From Deinococcus aquaticus (GTDB lineage: Bacteria > Deinococcota > Deinococci > Deinococcales > Deinococcaceae), in NCBI RefSeq assembly GCF_028622095.1, contig NZ_CP115165.1, positions 1,547,501 through 1,611,500 of the forward strand: a stretch of 64,000 nucleotides of DNA, read 5' to 3'. The notes under the pieces were generated by a model. The model ran no database searches. It worked only from the letters and a program-made list of their open reading frames with translations, and had not been told where the DNA came from. Each line of letters opens with the position of its first letter. Positions within the stretch are counted from its first letter, which is position 1. The position numbers and the translations under genes were made by a program. Below, in pieces: positions 23,318 through 34,404 of the stretch.

Positions 23318-24547
23318 TTACTTGCCGAGGCTGCTTGACAGCGCGCTTTTCAGGGCGGCCTCGGCGTTCAGGGTGCCGGCGCCGCAACTGCGGGCGGGTT
23401 GCGGGTCGCAGTGACCGCCGGGAAAGGGCACGGCGGTGCCCGTCAGCAGGCGGCGTAGCGAGGCGGGAGTCAGGTTGGGGCGCACGCCCAGCAGCAGGCT
23501 GGCGACGCCCGTCACGTGCGGCGCGGCGAGGCTGGTGCCGTTCGGGTCGCGCACGCCGCCCGCGCCGCTGACGCTGCTGACGGTCACACCGTGCCCGACC
23601 TCCCCGCCGGGCGCGGCGAGTGCCACGCTGCGGCCCCAGTTGGCGTAAGCGGGCCGCGCGCCCTGCACGGTGACGCTGGTGACGGTCAGGACGTTCCGGC
23701 ACCCGGCGGGCGAGTACCCGAATGCGTCCGCGCCGTCGTTCGCGGCCCCGGCGATCACCAGTGCGCTGCGCGCCGTGACGGCGTCCACGGCGGCCTGCAC
23801 GCGCGGGTCGCAGCGGGTCAGGGGAATGAAGTCCGCGAACAGACTGAGGTTCAGCAGCCGCGCCGGGTTCGGGTTGACGGGCACGCCCGGCACGGTCAGT
23901 CCCGCCGCCCACTTCAGGCCGTCCACGAGGTCCGGCACGTCGATCTGCCCGTCCGTGCCGGCCACGCGCACGTGCACGACGCGGGCGCGTGGGTTCAGGC
24001 CGGCCATGCCGCGTCCGTCGTGCGCGGCGGCGATGATGTTCGCCACGACCTCACCATGGAACGCGTACGGTCCGACGCCGCTGCCGTCGGCGTCCCGGCC
24101 GCCGCCATCCCCGGCGCGGGCGGGATCGCTCACGAAGTCGTAGCCGTTCACGGCGCGGCCCGCGAGTTCCGTGCTGGTTACGAAGCCTGTGTCCAGCACG
24201 GCGACCGTCACGGGCTGCGCCGCCTGCGCGCCGGGCAGCGCCCATGCCTGCGGCGCGCGGATGACCGGCAGCGTCCACTGCTGCGAGTACAGCGGATCGG
24301 TGGGCGGGCGGGCCAGCGCAGGGGCCGCCGTGCTGGCGGGCGGACTGGCCACTGGCCCGCTAGCTGGGCCGGCAGCGGGATTGGGAATCAGGGCCGGTGC
24401 CGGGAGCTGCGCGGGCGCGCCAACCGGCAGAATTTCCGGCAGGGCGTCCAGCGGCGGCCGCACCGGGATGGTCAGGGCGGCGGCGGGCAGGGCACCCAGC
24501 AGCAGCGTGAGGCCCAGGCGGGACAGGGCAGTGGAAGCAGAGCGCAT
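23318..24547 (-). CDS. Secreted subtilisin-like serine protease (S8)
   Basis: A 409-aa exported protease: signal peptide ([16 protein letters not shown]), a Pro/Ala-rich linker to about residue 80, then the subtilase domain with D119 (VAVLDTGF), H164 ([12 protein letters not shown]), oxyanion N270 (AGAANDGAD) and S339 ([12 protein letters not shown]). The histidine box lacks the usual second His (HGTHVAG becomes HGEVVAN). No large inhibitory pro-domain is visible. Cysteines near 246, 283 and the C-terminus suggest disulfides. The ATG is placed to keep a short basic signal-peptide start. Confidence 0.9.
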   Translation of the reverse strand: MRSASTALSRLGLTLLLGALPAAALTIPVRPPLDALPEILPVGAPAQLPAPALIPNPAAGPASGPVASPPASTAAPALARPPTDPLYSQQWTLPVIRAPQAWALPGAQAAQPVTVAVLDTGFVTSTELAGRAVNGYDFVSDPARAGDGGGRDADGSGVGPYAFHGEVVANIIAAAHDGRGMAGLNPRARVVHVRVAGTDGQIDVPDLVDGLKWAAGLTVPGVPVNPNPARLLNLSLFADFIPLTRCDPRVQAAVDAVTARSALVIAGAANDGADAFGYSPAGCRNVLTVTSVTVQGARPAYANWGRSVALAAPGGEVGHGVTVSSVSGAGGVRDPNGTSLAAPHVTGVASLLLGVRPNLTPASLRRLLTGTAVPFPGGHCDPQPARSCGAGTLNAEAALKSALSSSLGK

Positions 24548-24610
24548 CTGCCCAGTGTCGGGCGCCCGCCTGACTCGCAGCTGAGCGCCGCTTGGGGATA
24601 CCATCACCTC

Positions 24611-24676
24611 ATGACACAACTCCGCAGGGCACACCCCCGCAGGTCAGGGCGCCGCACGCCACGGGCAGCGTCATGA
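24611..24676 (+). CDS. Possible 21-aa arginine-rich leader peptide
   Basis: [21 protein letters not shown] starts six bases after a TACCAT -10 box and stops in an ATGA overlap with the SDR gene. A leaderless start here would force translation into the overlap and couple it to the SDR start. Seven arginines are striking. It may be a regulatory leader or just a fortuitous frame. Confidence 0.3.
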   Translation: MTQLRRAHPRRSGRRTPRAAS

Positions 24677-25458
24677 CGGCCCCCACCCCCCCGTGGAACA
24701 CGTCCCGCCCCGTGGTGGTCCTGACCGGCGCGTCCAGCGGCATCGGGCTGGCCACCGCCACGGAACTCGCCGCGCTGGGCTACGCGCTGGTGCTTGCCGC
24801 GCGCCGTGAGGACGAACTGGGTGCCCTGGCCCGCCGCCTCGACCCGTCCGGGCACCGCGTGATCGCCGTCCCGACCGACGTGACCAACCCCGACTCGCGC
24901 CGCGCCCTGATCGCTGCCGCGCACGCCCACTTCGGCCGGATCGACGTGCTGGTCAACAACGCGGGCGTCACCATCGAGCGGGGCTGGTGGTGGGAGGACC
25001 CGGACCCCCTGCGCGTCCTGCGCGTGAACCTTGACGCGCCCATCGAACTGACCCGGCTGGTCCTGCCCGAGATGCGTGAGCGGGGCAGCGGCCACATCGT
25101 GAACATCGGCTCTGTGGCCGGGCAGGCCGCCACGAACGGCATGTACTCTGCCAGCAAGTACGGCATTCGCGGCTTCAGCCTCGGCCTGCGCCGCGAACTG
25201 CTCGGCAGCGGCGTGAACGTCAGCCTCGTCTCGCCGGGCTTCGTGAAGAGCGAGATGACCGCCAGCGCCCGCCTCCCCATGCCCGGCCCGGAAGTCGTGG
25301 CCCGCGCCGTCGCGGCCGTGCTGCTGCGCCCGCGCCGCGAGGTGCTCGTGCCGCGCGTGTACCACCTGTTCGCGTGGCTCGACCGCCGCCTCCCGGCCCT
25401 GGGCGACCGCGTGGTGCGCAAGCTGATCGTGCGGCGCTACGACCACAGCGGGCAGTAG
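24673..25458 (+). CDS. Short-chain dehydrogenase/reductase
   Basis: A 261-aa classical SDR. The NAD(P) motif is [14 protein letters not shown] (TGxxxGxG); NNAG occurs in [10 protein letters not shown]; the catalytic triad is Ser in VNIGSVAGQ and Tyr/Lys in YSASKYG. The C-terminus ([20 protein letters not shown]) is amphipathic and could associate with the membrane. The substrate is unknown. A start at the ATG overlapping the putative leader peptide fits the family length. Confidence 0.88.
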   Translation: MTAPTPPWNTSRPVVVLTGASSGIGLATATELAALGYALVLAARREDELGALARRLDPSGHRVIAVPTDVTNPDSRRALIAAAHAHFGRIDVLVNNAGVTIERGWWWEDPDPLRVLRVNLDAPIELTRLVLPEMRERGSGHIVNIGSVAGQAATNGMYSASKYGIRGFSLGLRRELLGSGVNVSLVSPGFVKSEMTASARLPMPGPEVVARAVAAVLLRPRREVLVPRVYHLFAWLDRRLPALGDRVVRKLIVRRYDHSGQ

Positions 25459-25614
25459 GCCGGGAGTGGGTGCGGCTTGACAGGGGCGGTCAGGTCGCCC
25501 GCACGCTGCCACCCATCACCCATGAGCGGCGCGTCAAGGTGGGCCTTACGTCGGGCCAAGTGGGGTTCATGGGCGGGTCACGCGGCGGGTGGGTATGGGG
25601 GGGAGGCTGGGGGC

Positions 25615-26532
25615 ATGAGTGATCAGGATGCCCGCCAGAGCCAGCCGCAGTTCGAGATGCAGGACCCCCGCGCGCAGTACCCGGCCCCGCCGTTTCCGCG
25701 TCAGCCGCAGGACGCGCCGGGCCTGACGGGCGCCATGCAGCCCCTGCCGGACCACGGTGAGGACAGTTACGTGGGCCTGGGCCGCCTGCGGGGCCGCCGG
25801 GCGCTGATCACGGGCGCGGACTCCGGCATCGGTCGGGCCGTGGCGATTGCCTTCGCCCGTGAGGGCGCGGACGTCGCCCTGAATTACCTGCCGGAAGAGG
25901 AGCAGGACGCGCGCGAGGTCGTGGCGCTGATCGAGGCGGCGGGCCGCAAAGCTGTGGCACTGCCGGGCGACATTACCGACGAGGCGTTCAGCCGTGAGCT
26001 GGTCACGCGCGCCGTGAAGGAACTGGGTGGGCTGGACATCCTGGTGAACAACGCCGGGAAGCAGGTGTCGCAGCCCAGCCTGTCGGACATCACGACCGAG
26101 CAGCTGGACCTGACGTTCCGCACGAACGTGTACGCCATGTTCTGGATCACGCAGGAAGCCCTGAAGCACCTGGGGGCCGGAGCCAGCATCATCAACACGA
26201 CCAGCATCCAGGCGTACCGGCCCAGCCCCAACCTGCTGGATTACGCCAGCACCAAGGCGGCCATCGTGGCGTTCACGCAGGCGCTCGCGCAGCAGCTGGG
26301 CGAGAAGGGCATCCGCGTGAACGCGGTGGCGCCCGGCCCGTTCTGGACGCCCCTGCAACCCAGCGGCGGCCAGACGCAGGAGAAGGTCATGCAGTTCGGC
26401 AAGGACACCCCGCTGGGCCGCCCCGGCCAGCCGGCCGAACTGGCCGCCATGTACGTGTTCCTGGCGTCGCAGGAAAGCAGTTACACCAGCGGCAGCACGC
26501 TCGGCGCGACCGGCGGTATGGTCCTGTTCTGA
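25615..26532 (+). CDS. SDR oxidoreductase of the YghA/stress type
   Basis: A 305-aa SDR with a 45-residue proline/glutamine-rich N-terminal extension ([17 protein letters not shown]) typical of the YghA/YdaD-like general-stress dehydrogenases. Motifs: [24 protein letters not shown], Ser in NTTSIQAY, and [23 protein letters not shown] precedes the ATG. It faces the same way as the preceding SDR but the two share little identity outside the core motifs, so this is not a recent duplication. Confidence 0.88.
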   Translation: MSDQDARQSQPQFEMQDPRAQYPAPPFPRQPQDAPGLTGAMQPLPDHGEDSYVGLGRLRGRRALITGADSGIGRAVAIAFAREGADVALNYLPEEEQDAREVVALIEAAGRKAVALPGDITDEAFSRELVTRAVKELGGLDILVNNAGKQVSQPSLSDITTEQLDLTFRTNVYAMFWITQEALKHLGAGASIINTTSIQAYRPSPNLLDYASTKAAIVAFTQALAQQLGEKGIRVNAVAPGPFWTPLQPSGGQTQEKVMQFGKDTPLGRPGQPAELAAMYVFLASQESSYTSGSTLGATGGMVLF

Positions 26533-26576
26533 TCCCCGGCAGATGGCAGCCAGTCCTCACCCTGTGTTCCTTCATG

Positions 26577-26604
26577 CTCCCGCCCGGCGCTGTCTGGGCG
26601 GGAG
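26577..26604 (+). terminator. Intrinsic terminator after the SDR gene
   Basis: CTCCCGCCC and GGGCGGGAG form a perfect nine-bp stem with a ten-base loop, followed by CCCCTGTTT. Confidence 0.65.
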
Positions 26605-26717
26605 CCCCTGTTTCCGGCGTGTGGAACGCGTGCTGGCTGACCCGTAGGCGTGTGGAGCGCCTCTCATGACCTGCTGCCCGGGAAGTCCCGGCTTGCCGCA
26701 GGGAACGCCGCGCCCGC

Positions 26718-26723
26718 TACACT
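26718..26723 (+). promoter_or_regulatory. -10 box for the App1-like gene
   Basis: TACACT ends six bases before the GTG start, indicating a leaderless GTG-initiated message. Confidence 0.45.
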
Positions 26724-26729
26724 GGGCGG

Positions 26730-27824
26730 GTGAATCCAGTAACGACTGCGTTCAAGACCGTGCAGCCCATGCTGGAAAGGGCGCTGCTGGCCGCCGATCA
26801 GGCGTTCGCCGCTTTCGTGCAGCCCCGGCGCGCCCGCGGCAAACTGCTGCTGCAACCCTACGTCGGGTGGGGCACGCCCACCCAGGTGGAACTGACCGGG
26901 CGGGTGCTGTTGCCGCGCACCATGCAGCCTCCCCGCAAGGGCGACCGCCGCCTGCGCAACGCGCAGAACGTCCTGCGCCGCCTGCTGTCGCGCGAGGTGG
27001 GCGGCGTGAAGGTCACGGGCACCCTCGACGGCCAGCAGGTCAGCGCCGTCAGTGACGCCGACGGGTACTTCACGCTGATCTTCACGCCGCAGGTACCGCT
27101 GCCCGGCGGGTGGCATCAGGCGGCCCTGACCCTGGACGGCCGGGACGTGACCGCCACCGCCCGCGTGCAGGTCGTCGCGGACGCCCGCTTCGGCGTGATC
27201 AGCGACCTGGACGACACCGTCATCCAGTCCGACGTGACCAGCCTGCCGCGCATGCTCGCCACCGTCCTGACCGGCAACGCCCGCACCCGCCTACCGTTCC
27301 CCGGCGTGGGCGCCCTGTACCGCGCCCTGACCCGCGACGGCGAGGCCCGCAACCCCATCTTCTACGTCAGCAGCAGCCCCTGGAATTTCTTCGATCTGCT
27401 GTGGCAATTCCTGGATTACCGCCGCATCCCGCTGGGGCCGATGTTCCTGCGGAACTGGGGCGTGGACCTGCTCGGCGGGCACGGCGGGTACAAGCACGGC
27501 GTGATCGAACGGATCTTCACGCGCTTCCCGGACCTGACGTTCGTGCTGATCGGCGACAGCGGCGAGAAAGACCCCGAAATCTATGCCGAGATCGTGCGCC
27601 GCCACCCGGGCCGTGTGCTGGCCGTGTACATCCGCGACGTGACCGAGGGCACGCGCGACGGCGGCGTCCTGAAACTCCGCGAGGAAGTCCGCAAGACCGG
27701 CACGGACCTCGTGCTGGCCGCCGACAGTCTGAACGCCGCCAGTCACGCCATGGCCATGGGTCTGATCACCGCCGGCGAGTACCGCAGTGTCCTGACCAGC
27801 GTGGCCCGCACCTACGAGACCTGA
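26730..27824 (+). CDS. App1-like phosphatase (DUF2183)
   Basis: A 364-aa protein. The first 150 residues form a beta-rich domain ([29 protein letters not shown]). The C-terminal HAD-fold domain holds [14 protein letters not shown] (nucleophile D159, acid D161), [18 protein letters not shown] and [15 protein letters not shown]. This is the layout of App1/DUF2183 proteins, for which phosphatidate phosphatase activity is known in yeast. Lipid phosphate metabolism is the inferred role. GTG start set by the adjacent -10 box. Confidence 0.87.
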   Translation: MNPVTTAFKTVQPMLERALLAADQAFAAFVQPRRARGKLLLQPYVGWGTPTQVELTGRVLLPRTMQPPRKGDRRLRNAQNVLRRLLSREVGGVKVTGTLDGQQVSAVSDADGYFTLIFTPQVPLPGGWHQAALTLDGRDVTATARVQVVADARFGVISDLDDTVIQSDVTSLPRMLATVLTGNARTRLPFPGVGALYRALTRDGEARNPIFYVSSSPWNFFDLLWQFLDYRRIPLGPMFLRNWGVDLLGGHGGYKHGVIERIFTRFPDLTFVLIGDSGEKDPEIYAEIVRRHPGRVLAVYIRDVTEGTRDGGVLKLREEVRKTGTDLVLAADSLNAASHAMAMGLITAGEYRSVLTSVARTYET

Positions 27825-27860
27825 CCGGGAAATGGGGAGTGGGCAGTAGGGAGTAGGAAC

Positions 27861-27900
27861 AGAGGAGAGGCGGCCCGCACACTGGGGCCGCCTCTCCTCT
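27861..27900. terminator. Strong hairpin between App1-like gene and glgX
   Basis: A perfect 16-bp stem (AGAGGAGAGGCGGCCC and its complement) with an eight-base loop lies between convergent genes. It is preceded by purine-rich GGGAGTGGGCAGTAGG words. Confidence 0.7.
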
Positions 27901-27925
27901 GACTGCTCTGTCCTGAATGGGGGTT

Positions 27926-28078
27926 ATCGGATTCCGTCTGTTTCGTTGACAACCCGGCACGGCACCGGCTTGCCAACTCCACGTCCGGAACCCGCTTGTC
28001 TCCCACTCGCTCTGCTTCGCAGCTCTGCGAGTCCGCTCGGATTGAACGGCTTTGCAAGCCATTCAATCGGAGTCCGTA

Positions 28079-28079
<1 letters not shown>
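27926..28079 (-). repeat. Dispersed intergenic repeat, copy D
   Basis: A full-length copy in inverse orientation: on the minus strand it runs from ATACGGACTCCGATTG through the GATTGAA...TTCAATC hairpin, GAGCGAGTGGGAG and CGTGGAGTTGGCA to AACGAAACAGACGG and the outer inverted end ATTCCGAT. Its left end supplies bases of the glgX TAA stop. Confidence 0.85.
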
Positions 28080-30202
<2,123 letters not shown>

Positions 30203-30311
30203 GTGCGTGAGGCTCCTTTGAGGACAGGCCAGTGCGGAGAACAGGCGGGGGGCCTGTGCCGCTGCGGTGTTCGTGCGACTGCGCAGGGCAGGGGATGTTC
30301 GGGGGGTGGGC

Positions 30312-30353
30312 TGGTGACCGGGGGCGGTCACTGCCTGTTTGGAAACGTTACCA
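30312..30353 (-). promoter_or_regulatory. Upstream region of glgX with LacI-type operator and hairpin
   Basis: The 320 bases upstream of glgX (30203-30522) hold no gene. Within them, TTGGAAACGTTACCA (30339-30353) is a near-perfect palindrome of LacI-family type, resembling TTGGAAACAGTTCCAA before amylosucrase. GTGACCG-GGGG-CGGTCAC (30312-30329) is an adjacent inverted repeat. No clear -35/-10 pair was found. Confidence 0.45.
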
Positions 30354-30522
30354 GATGCCCCCCCGTTTGCAGTGGAGCGGCGCACACACCCAAGCGAAGC
30401 TCAAGGGCACTCACCGGGTACTCATGTGCAGGCGGGGAGGCCGCACACCCACCAGCCAGAGCGACCGCCCCGGCCGGAAAGCCAGAGCGGTCGCCCCGTA
30501 CAGCGTTCAGTCGCCGCGTCAC

Positions 30523-30658
30523 AAGGACTCCGATTGAATGGTTTGCCAGAACCGTTCCATCCGAGCGGACGCGGGTGGGAGCAAAGAGGATTCCGGGCGT
30601 GGAGTTGGCAACCCGGTGCCGTGCCGGGTTGTGAACGAAACAGACGGCAGTCCTTATC
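30523..30658 (+). repeat. Dispersed intergenic repeat, copy E
   Basis: A 136-bp copy beginning AAGGACTCCGATTGAATGG and ending ACAGACGGCAGTCCTTAT. Terminal bases are changed in a matched way at both ends (AAGGACT and AGTCCTT), so the terminal inverted repeat pairing is preserved. It lies at the 3' side of the minus-strand gene 30712-31485. Confidence 0.85.
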
Positions 30659-30711
30659 AGGTCAGGTCGTGAGCCCCTGACCCACCTGAGCGCCGTCCCG
30701 AAAGCCTGCCC

Positions 30712-31485
30712 TCAGAATTCCAGGCGGCCGCGCGGGCCGGACAGGCGCGCCAGTTTCTCCGGCGTCCACAGTTCGTACGTGTACATCGGGTACTGGCGCT
30801 TGAAACGCCCCACCCGGTCCCAGACTTCACGGGACTCGAACGGAATGACCAGGATCAGGCGGATCACGCTGTCCTCGGCGTCGTAGATGTAGAAATCGAA
30901 GTGGAAGGACTGCTCGCTGCCCCGGTCCGTGAACAGCGGGAACGCGAACGGCCGGTACCGCCACGCCTTCTTCTTCTCGGTCAGGATCTTCGCCGCGACC
31001 CGCTTGAGGTTGCTGTCCGGGAAGGTCAGCGTGTCGCCGTCGCGGTCCCGGAAGGTCGTGTCGGGCGCGGGGGCGTCCAGTTGCACGCGCTTGAGTTCCG
31101 GCAGCGCTTTCTTGCCGGGCTTGGGCGGACTGCGGCGAGCCGGGCCGCCCGACGTGAACCGCCGCTCCACCGCGCCGCGCCCCTCAGTGCGGCCCTCGTC
31201 GCTGCGGTTACCCTCGCCGGGCTTACGCCGCGCGGGGTTCTCACTGCCGCGCGCGCCCGCCGCGCCGCTGCGGCCGCCGCCCATGCCGGCGCGGGTGCTG
31301 CCGGGCCGGGCGTCACTGCTGCGTCCGGGGCGGGTGTCCTTGCGGGCCCCGTCCCGGCGGTCCGCGCCGCCGGAATCCCGCGTGGGTCCGGCCGGTTTGA
31401 TGGTGTCGCGCGTGATTCCACCGCGACCCTGAGCTGTATTGCGTTGTGGGGCTCGGCCCCGTGAACCTTTCTTTGGCCCCGTCAT
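30712..31485 (-). CDS. Arg/Gly-rich protein with a possible nuclease-fold C-terminus
   Basis: A 257-aa protein. Residues 1-125 are highly basic and low-complexity (many RG, GR, DR and Pro), suggesting nucleic-acid binding. Residues 130-257 look globular: [47 protein letters not shown], then [15 protein letters not shown]. The order helix-x-Y-x-P-F-strand-FDF-strand recalls a degenerate PD-(D/E)XK endonuclease core, with D in FDF and no clear E-x-K. TAGACT six bases before the ATG implies a leaderless message. Function unknown. Confidence 0.65.
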   Translation of the reverse strand: MTGPKKGSRGRAPQRNTAQGRGGITRDTIKPAGPTRDSGGADRRDGARKDTRPGRSSDARPGSTRAGMGGGRSGAAGARGSENPARRKPGEGNRSDEGRTEGRGAVERRFTSGGPARRSPPKPGKKALPELKRVQLDAPAPDTTFRDRDGDTLTFPDSNLKRVAAKILTEKKKAWRYRPFAFPLFTDRGSEQSFHFDFYIYDAEDSVIRLILVIPFESREVWDRVGRFKRQYPMYTYELWTPEKLARLSGPRGRLEF

Positions 31486-31602
31486 CCCTTCAGTCTAGAG
31501 CATCCGGGGAAGACTCCCGCCCCGCCCGCCCCGTCTCCCGGCGCGCCACGTGGACGGGGGCCTTCCCCGGTCAGCCCGGCAGGGCCGCCTTTACCTGGCG
31601 CT

Positions 31603-32577
31603 TTACTTGGCGAGGCTGCGGATCAGGTCCAGGTTCACGAAGCGGTTCAGGTCCGGCACGTCACGCGCAAAGCCGGCCTCGCGGTTCAGTTCGGCGTACT
31701 CGGCCAGGGTTTTCAGGTTGATGTCCCAGGTGACCTTCGTGCGGGACAGGGCCTTGAACAGTTCGGCGGTGTTGGGGCGCTTACCCGTGAAGGCGTAGAT
31801 CTGCTCAGCGACGGACTTCTGCGCGCCCGCGTTGCTGCCCCGGATGAACTCGATGGCCGCGAGGTGCCCCCTGAGCAGGCCCCTGAGCGTCTCGGGGTTC
31901 GCGGCGGCGTACTTCGTGTTCACGGTCAGCACGGTGGTGGTGTAGTTCCCGCCGGCCCAGATGGCTTTCTCGTTGGCGATCAGTTTCGCGCCCTGCGTTT
32001 CCATGACGGCGCCCTAGGGTTCCTGCACCAGCGCGGCGTCCACCTGCTTGCTGGCGAAGGCGGCGGGCATGTTCGCCGGGTCGATAGGCACGATGGTGAC
32101 GGTGCCGCCCTCGTCCGTGGCTTTCAGGCCGTTCTCGTGCAGCAGGTGGCGCAGGCTGATGTCCTGCGTGCTGCCGCGCGTGGGCACCGCGACCTTCTTC
32201 CCGGCCAGAGCCTTGACGTTCCGCACGCCGCTGTCCTTACGCGCGACCAGCACCGCCCCGGCATTCGCGGCCCCGGCGTACACCTGAATGGGCACGCCGC
32301 GCATGAAGGCGTTCATGGCGGGGCCAGGGCCGACGTACGCGGCGTCGATGGCTCCGGCGGCGAACGCCTCGTTGATCTGGCTGCCGTTCGCGAATTCCTT
32401 GACGACCAGTTTCACGCCGCCCGGCAGGTTCTTCTGGATCAGGCCGCGCTGCACCCCGACCAGCCCGGCGGCGTGCGTGATGTTGGGGAACACGCCCAGG
32501 CGCAGTTCTTTGGCCTGTTGCGCGCTGGCGCTGGCGATCAGGGAGAGGGTCAGGAGGGGGAGGAGGGCACGCTTCAT
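31603..32577 (-). pseudogene. Solute-binding protein (SsuA/NMT1-like) gene broken by an in-frame TAG
   Basis: The frame reads signal peptide ([15 protein letters not shown]), then [15 protein letters not shown] and the periplasmic binding core to VDAALVQEP, then TAG at 32014-32016, then [15 protein letters not shown] and on in frame to LIRSLAK. In this family the sequence is normally EPWG, so a TGG-to-TAG change is likely. Intact, it would be about 324 aa and bind aliphatic sulfonates, taurine or nitrate for an ABC importer. No permease or ATPase gene is adjacent. The start is fixed by a TATGCT box seven bases upstream. Confidence 0.85.
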
Positions 32578-32584
32578 GCCGCGC

Positions 32585-32619
32585 AGCATAGCAGAGCAGT
32601 TGAGTAGATTTGTAATCTA
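32585..32619 (-). promoter_or_regulatory. Promoter and palindromic operator of the solute-binding gene
   Basis: On the minus strand TATGCT (plus-strand 32585-32590) precedes the ATG by seven bases. TAGATT-TGT-AATCTA (32605-32619) overlaps the -35 position, as expected for a repressor site. Confidence 0.5.
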
Positions 32620-32645
32620 TTCAGCTGGCCGTATCAACAGCGAAA

Positions 32646-32670
32646 GAGCGCCCCCAACAGGAAGGCGCTC
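32646..32670 (-). terminator. Intrinsic terminator of proS
   Basis: Read on the minus strand, GAGCGCC...GGCGCTC is followed by TTTCG. Seven-bp stem, 11-base loop. Confidence 0.6.
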
Positions 32671-32724
32671 ACGCTGAACTTCACCTTGAAACCGGAGGCG
32701 ACCACCGCCCCCACCGCGCTCAGC

Positions 32725-34209
32725 TCAGTACTGACGGCCGAAGATCACGCGTTTGCCGTACGCGCTGGGCTTACCGCACTTCACGCACTGGCCCTCGCCC
32801 GGCTCGTTGAAGAACTCGGCGTCGTCCAGGGGGACGTTGCGGGTGGTGGCCTTGGTGGCTTCCTTGATGCTCTTCTCGCAGTCGGCGTCCCCGCAGTGGT
32901 ACGCGCGCACCCAGTTGCCCTCCTCGATCTTCGCGGCGAACGTCTCGAAGTCGTCCACGGGAACGGTGTGCTCCAGCATGAAGGTCGTGGCGCGTTCCAG
33001 TAGCCAGTCGTGAATGCCGTCCAGGCGGGCGTTCATTCCCGCCACGGCTTCGGCGCGGGGCAGGGTTTCCTTCTCGTCGCCGTTGCGGTTCTTCACGACG
33101 ACCACGCCACTCTCCAGGTCGCGGGGGCCCAGTTCGATGCGCACGGGCACGCCCTTGAGTTCCCAGTCGTTGTACTTGAAGCCGTTCGTCACGCCGTCAC
33201 GCTTGTCGACCTTGACCTTCACACCCTGGGCGCGCAGTTCGGCGGCCAGTTTCTCGCCCTCGGCGACCATCTCGTCGAAGTTGTCCTTGCGCCCCACGGG
33301 AATCACGACCACCTGAATGGGCGCGATGCGGGGCGGCATGATCAGCCCGAAGTCGTCACCGTGCGTCATGATGATCGCCCCGATGATGCGGCTCGAGATG
33401 GCCCAGGAGGTCGTGTGCGCCAGTTCTTCCTTCTGCTCGCGCGTCTGGAATTTCACGTCGAACGCCCGGCTGAAGTTCTGGCCCAGGTAGTGGGAAGTGC
33501 CGCTCTGGAGGGCCTTCCCGTCGCGCATCATGCCCTCGATGGAGTACGTGGCGACCGCCCCGGCAAAGCGTTCGCTGGCGGTCTTCTCGCCGCGCACCAC
33601 CGGCAGGGCCAGCACGTCGCGGCAGAACTCGTGGTAGATGTCCAGCATCTGCCGCACCTCGCCGCGCGCCTCGGTCTCGTCGGCGTGCGCGGTGTGCCCC
33701 TCGTGCCAGTAGAACTCGCTGGTCCGCAGGAACGCCTTGGTGCGCAGTTCCGCGCGGAACACGCTGCCCCACTGGTAGTGCAGGAACGGCAGGTCACGGT
33801 AGGAGTTCAGCCACCCGCTCCACATGTGCCCGATGATCGTCTCGCTGGTGGGGCGCATCACGTACGGCTCGGCCAGTTCCTCGGTGCCGATCTTGTTCAC
33901 CGTGAACAGCTCTGGCGCGAAACCCTCCACGTGATCCGCTTCCTTGGTGATGAAGCCCATGGGAATCAGTGTCGGGAAGATCAGCGACTCGTGCCCCGTC
34001 GCCTTGAAACGGTCGTCCAGCCACCGCTGAATGTTCTCCCACAGCGCGCTGCCGTACGGGCGCACGACCATCGCGCCCGCCACGGGGCTGTTGTCGGCCA
34101 GATCGGCCTTCTTCACGACCTCGTTGTACCAGTCGTTGAAATCCGTGCTCTGGGGCGTCACGCCGTACTGCTGCGCCTTCTTATCCTGTTTGCCGCCGTC
34201 CTTAGTCAT
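32725..34209 (-). CDS. proS: Prolyl-tRNA synthetase (archaeal/Thermus type)
   Basis: Charges tRNA-Pro. The 494-aa enzyme belongs to the short, eukaryote/archaeal-like ProRS without the bacterial editing insertion. Class II motifs: [15 protein letters not shown], motif 2 [20 protein letters not shown], and motif 3 in the [14 protein letters not shown] region. The anticodon-binding domain follows, then a zinc-type C-terminal domain ([19 protein letters not shown]) ending in Tyr. A TATCAT box lies eight bases before the ATG. Confidence 0.96.
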   Translation of the reverse strand: MTKDGGKQDKKAQQYGVTPQSTDFNDWYNEVVKKADLADNSPVAGAMVVRPYGSALWENIQRWLDDRFKATGHESLIFPTLIPMGFITKEADHVEGFAPELFTVNKIGTEELAEPYVMRPTSETIIGHMWSGWLNSYRDLPFLHYQWGSVFRAELRTKAFLRTSEFYWHEGHTAHADETEARGEVRQMLDIYHEFCRDVLALPVVRGEKTASERFAGAVATYSIEGMMRDGKALQSGTSHYLGQNFSRAFDVKFQTREQKEELAHTTSWAISSRIIGAIIMTHGDDFGLIMPPRIAPIQVVVIPVGRKDNFDEMVAEGEKLAAELRAQGVKVKVDKRDGVTNGFKYNDWELKGVPVRIELGPRDLESGVVVVKNRNGDEKETLPRAEAVAGMNARLDGIHDWLLERATTFMLEHTVPVDDFETFAAKIEEGNWVRAYHCGDADCEKSIKEATKATTRNVPLDDAEFFNEPGEGQCVKCGKPSAYGKRVIFGRQY

Positions 34210-34307
34210 CGCCCCGCATGATACCGGGCGCGAGTCGGATTGTTCGGGAAGCTCCGGCATAGGAAACGGTGGCAGGGATGGGGTCAGGGAGACAATTCAA
34301 ACAGGTG

Positions 34308-34344
34308 CCGGCTCCTCAACCGATTGAAGGGGCTGAGGAGCCGG
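34308..34344 (-). terminator. Terminator of the lipoprotein gene
   Basis: CCGGCTCCTCA and TGAGGAGCCGG form an 11-bp stem; on the minus strand it is followed by CACCTGTTTGAATTG. Confidence 0.6.
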
Positions 34345-34404
34345 TACTCTTCCTGCCGAGTGGACCGGCCGGGGATTTGGTTCAGCGTACTTCTGGTCCG
34401 GAGA

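Noticed and set aside
23071..23330. Similar ends (gcgcgyttacttgccg) of the 56-aa gene and the subtilase gene as a repeat
   Set aside because: The match is about 14 bases and arises from Gly-Lys-stop codons in a GC-rich context.
27830..27860. Purine-rich words (GGGAGTGGGCAGTAGG) here and, inverted, at 10858-10912 as a third repeat family
   Set aside because: Similarity is limited to short low-complexity words; I could not align the two loci beyond about 15 bases.
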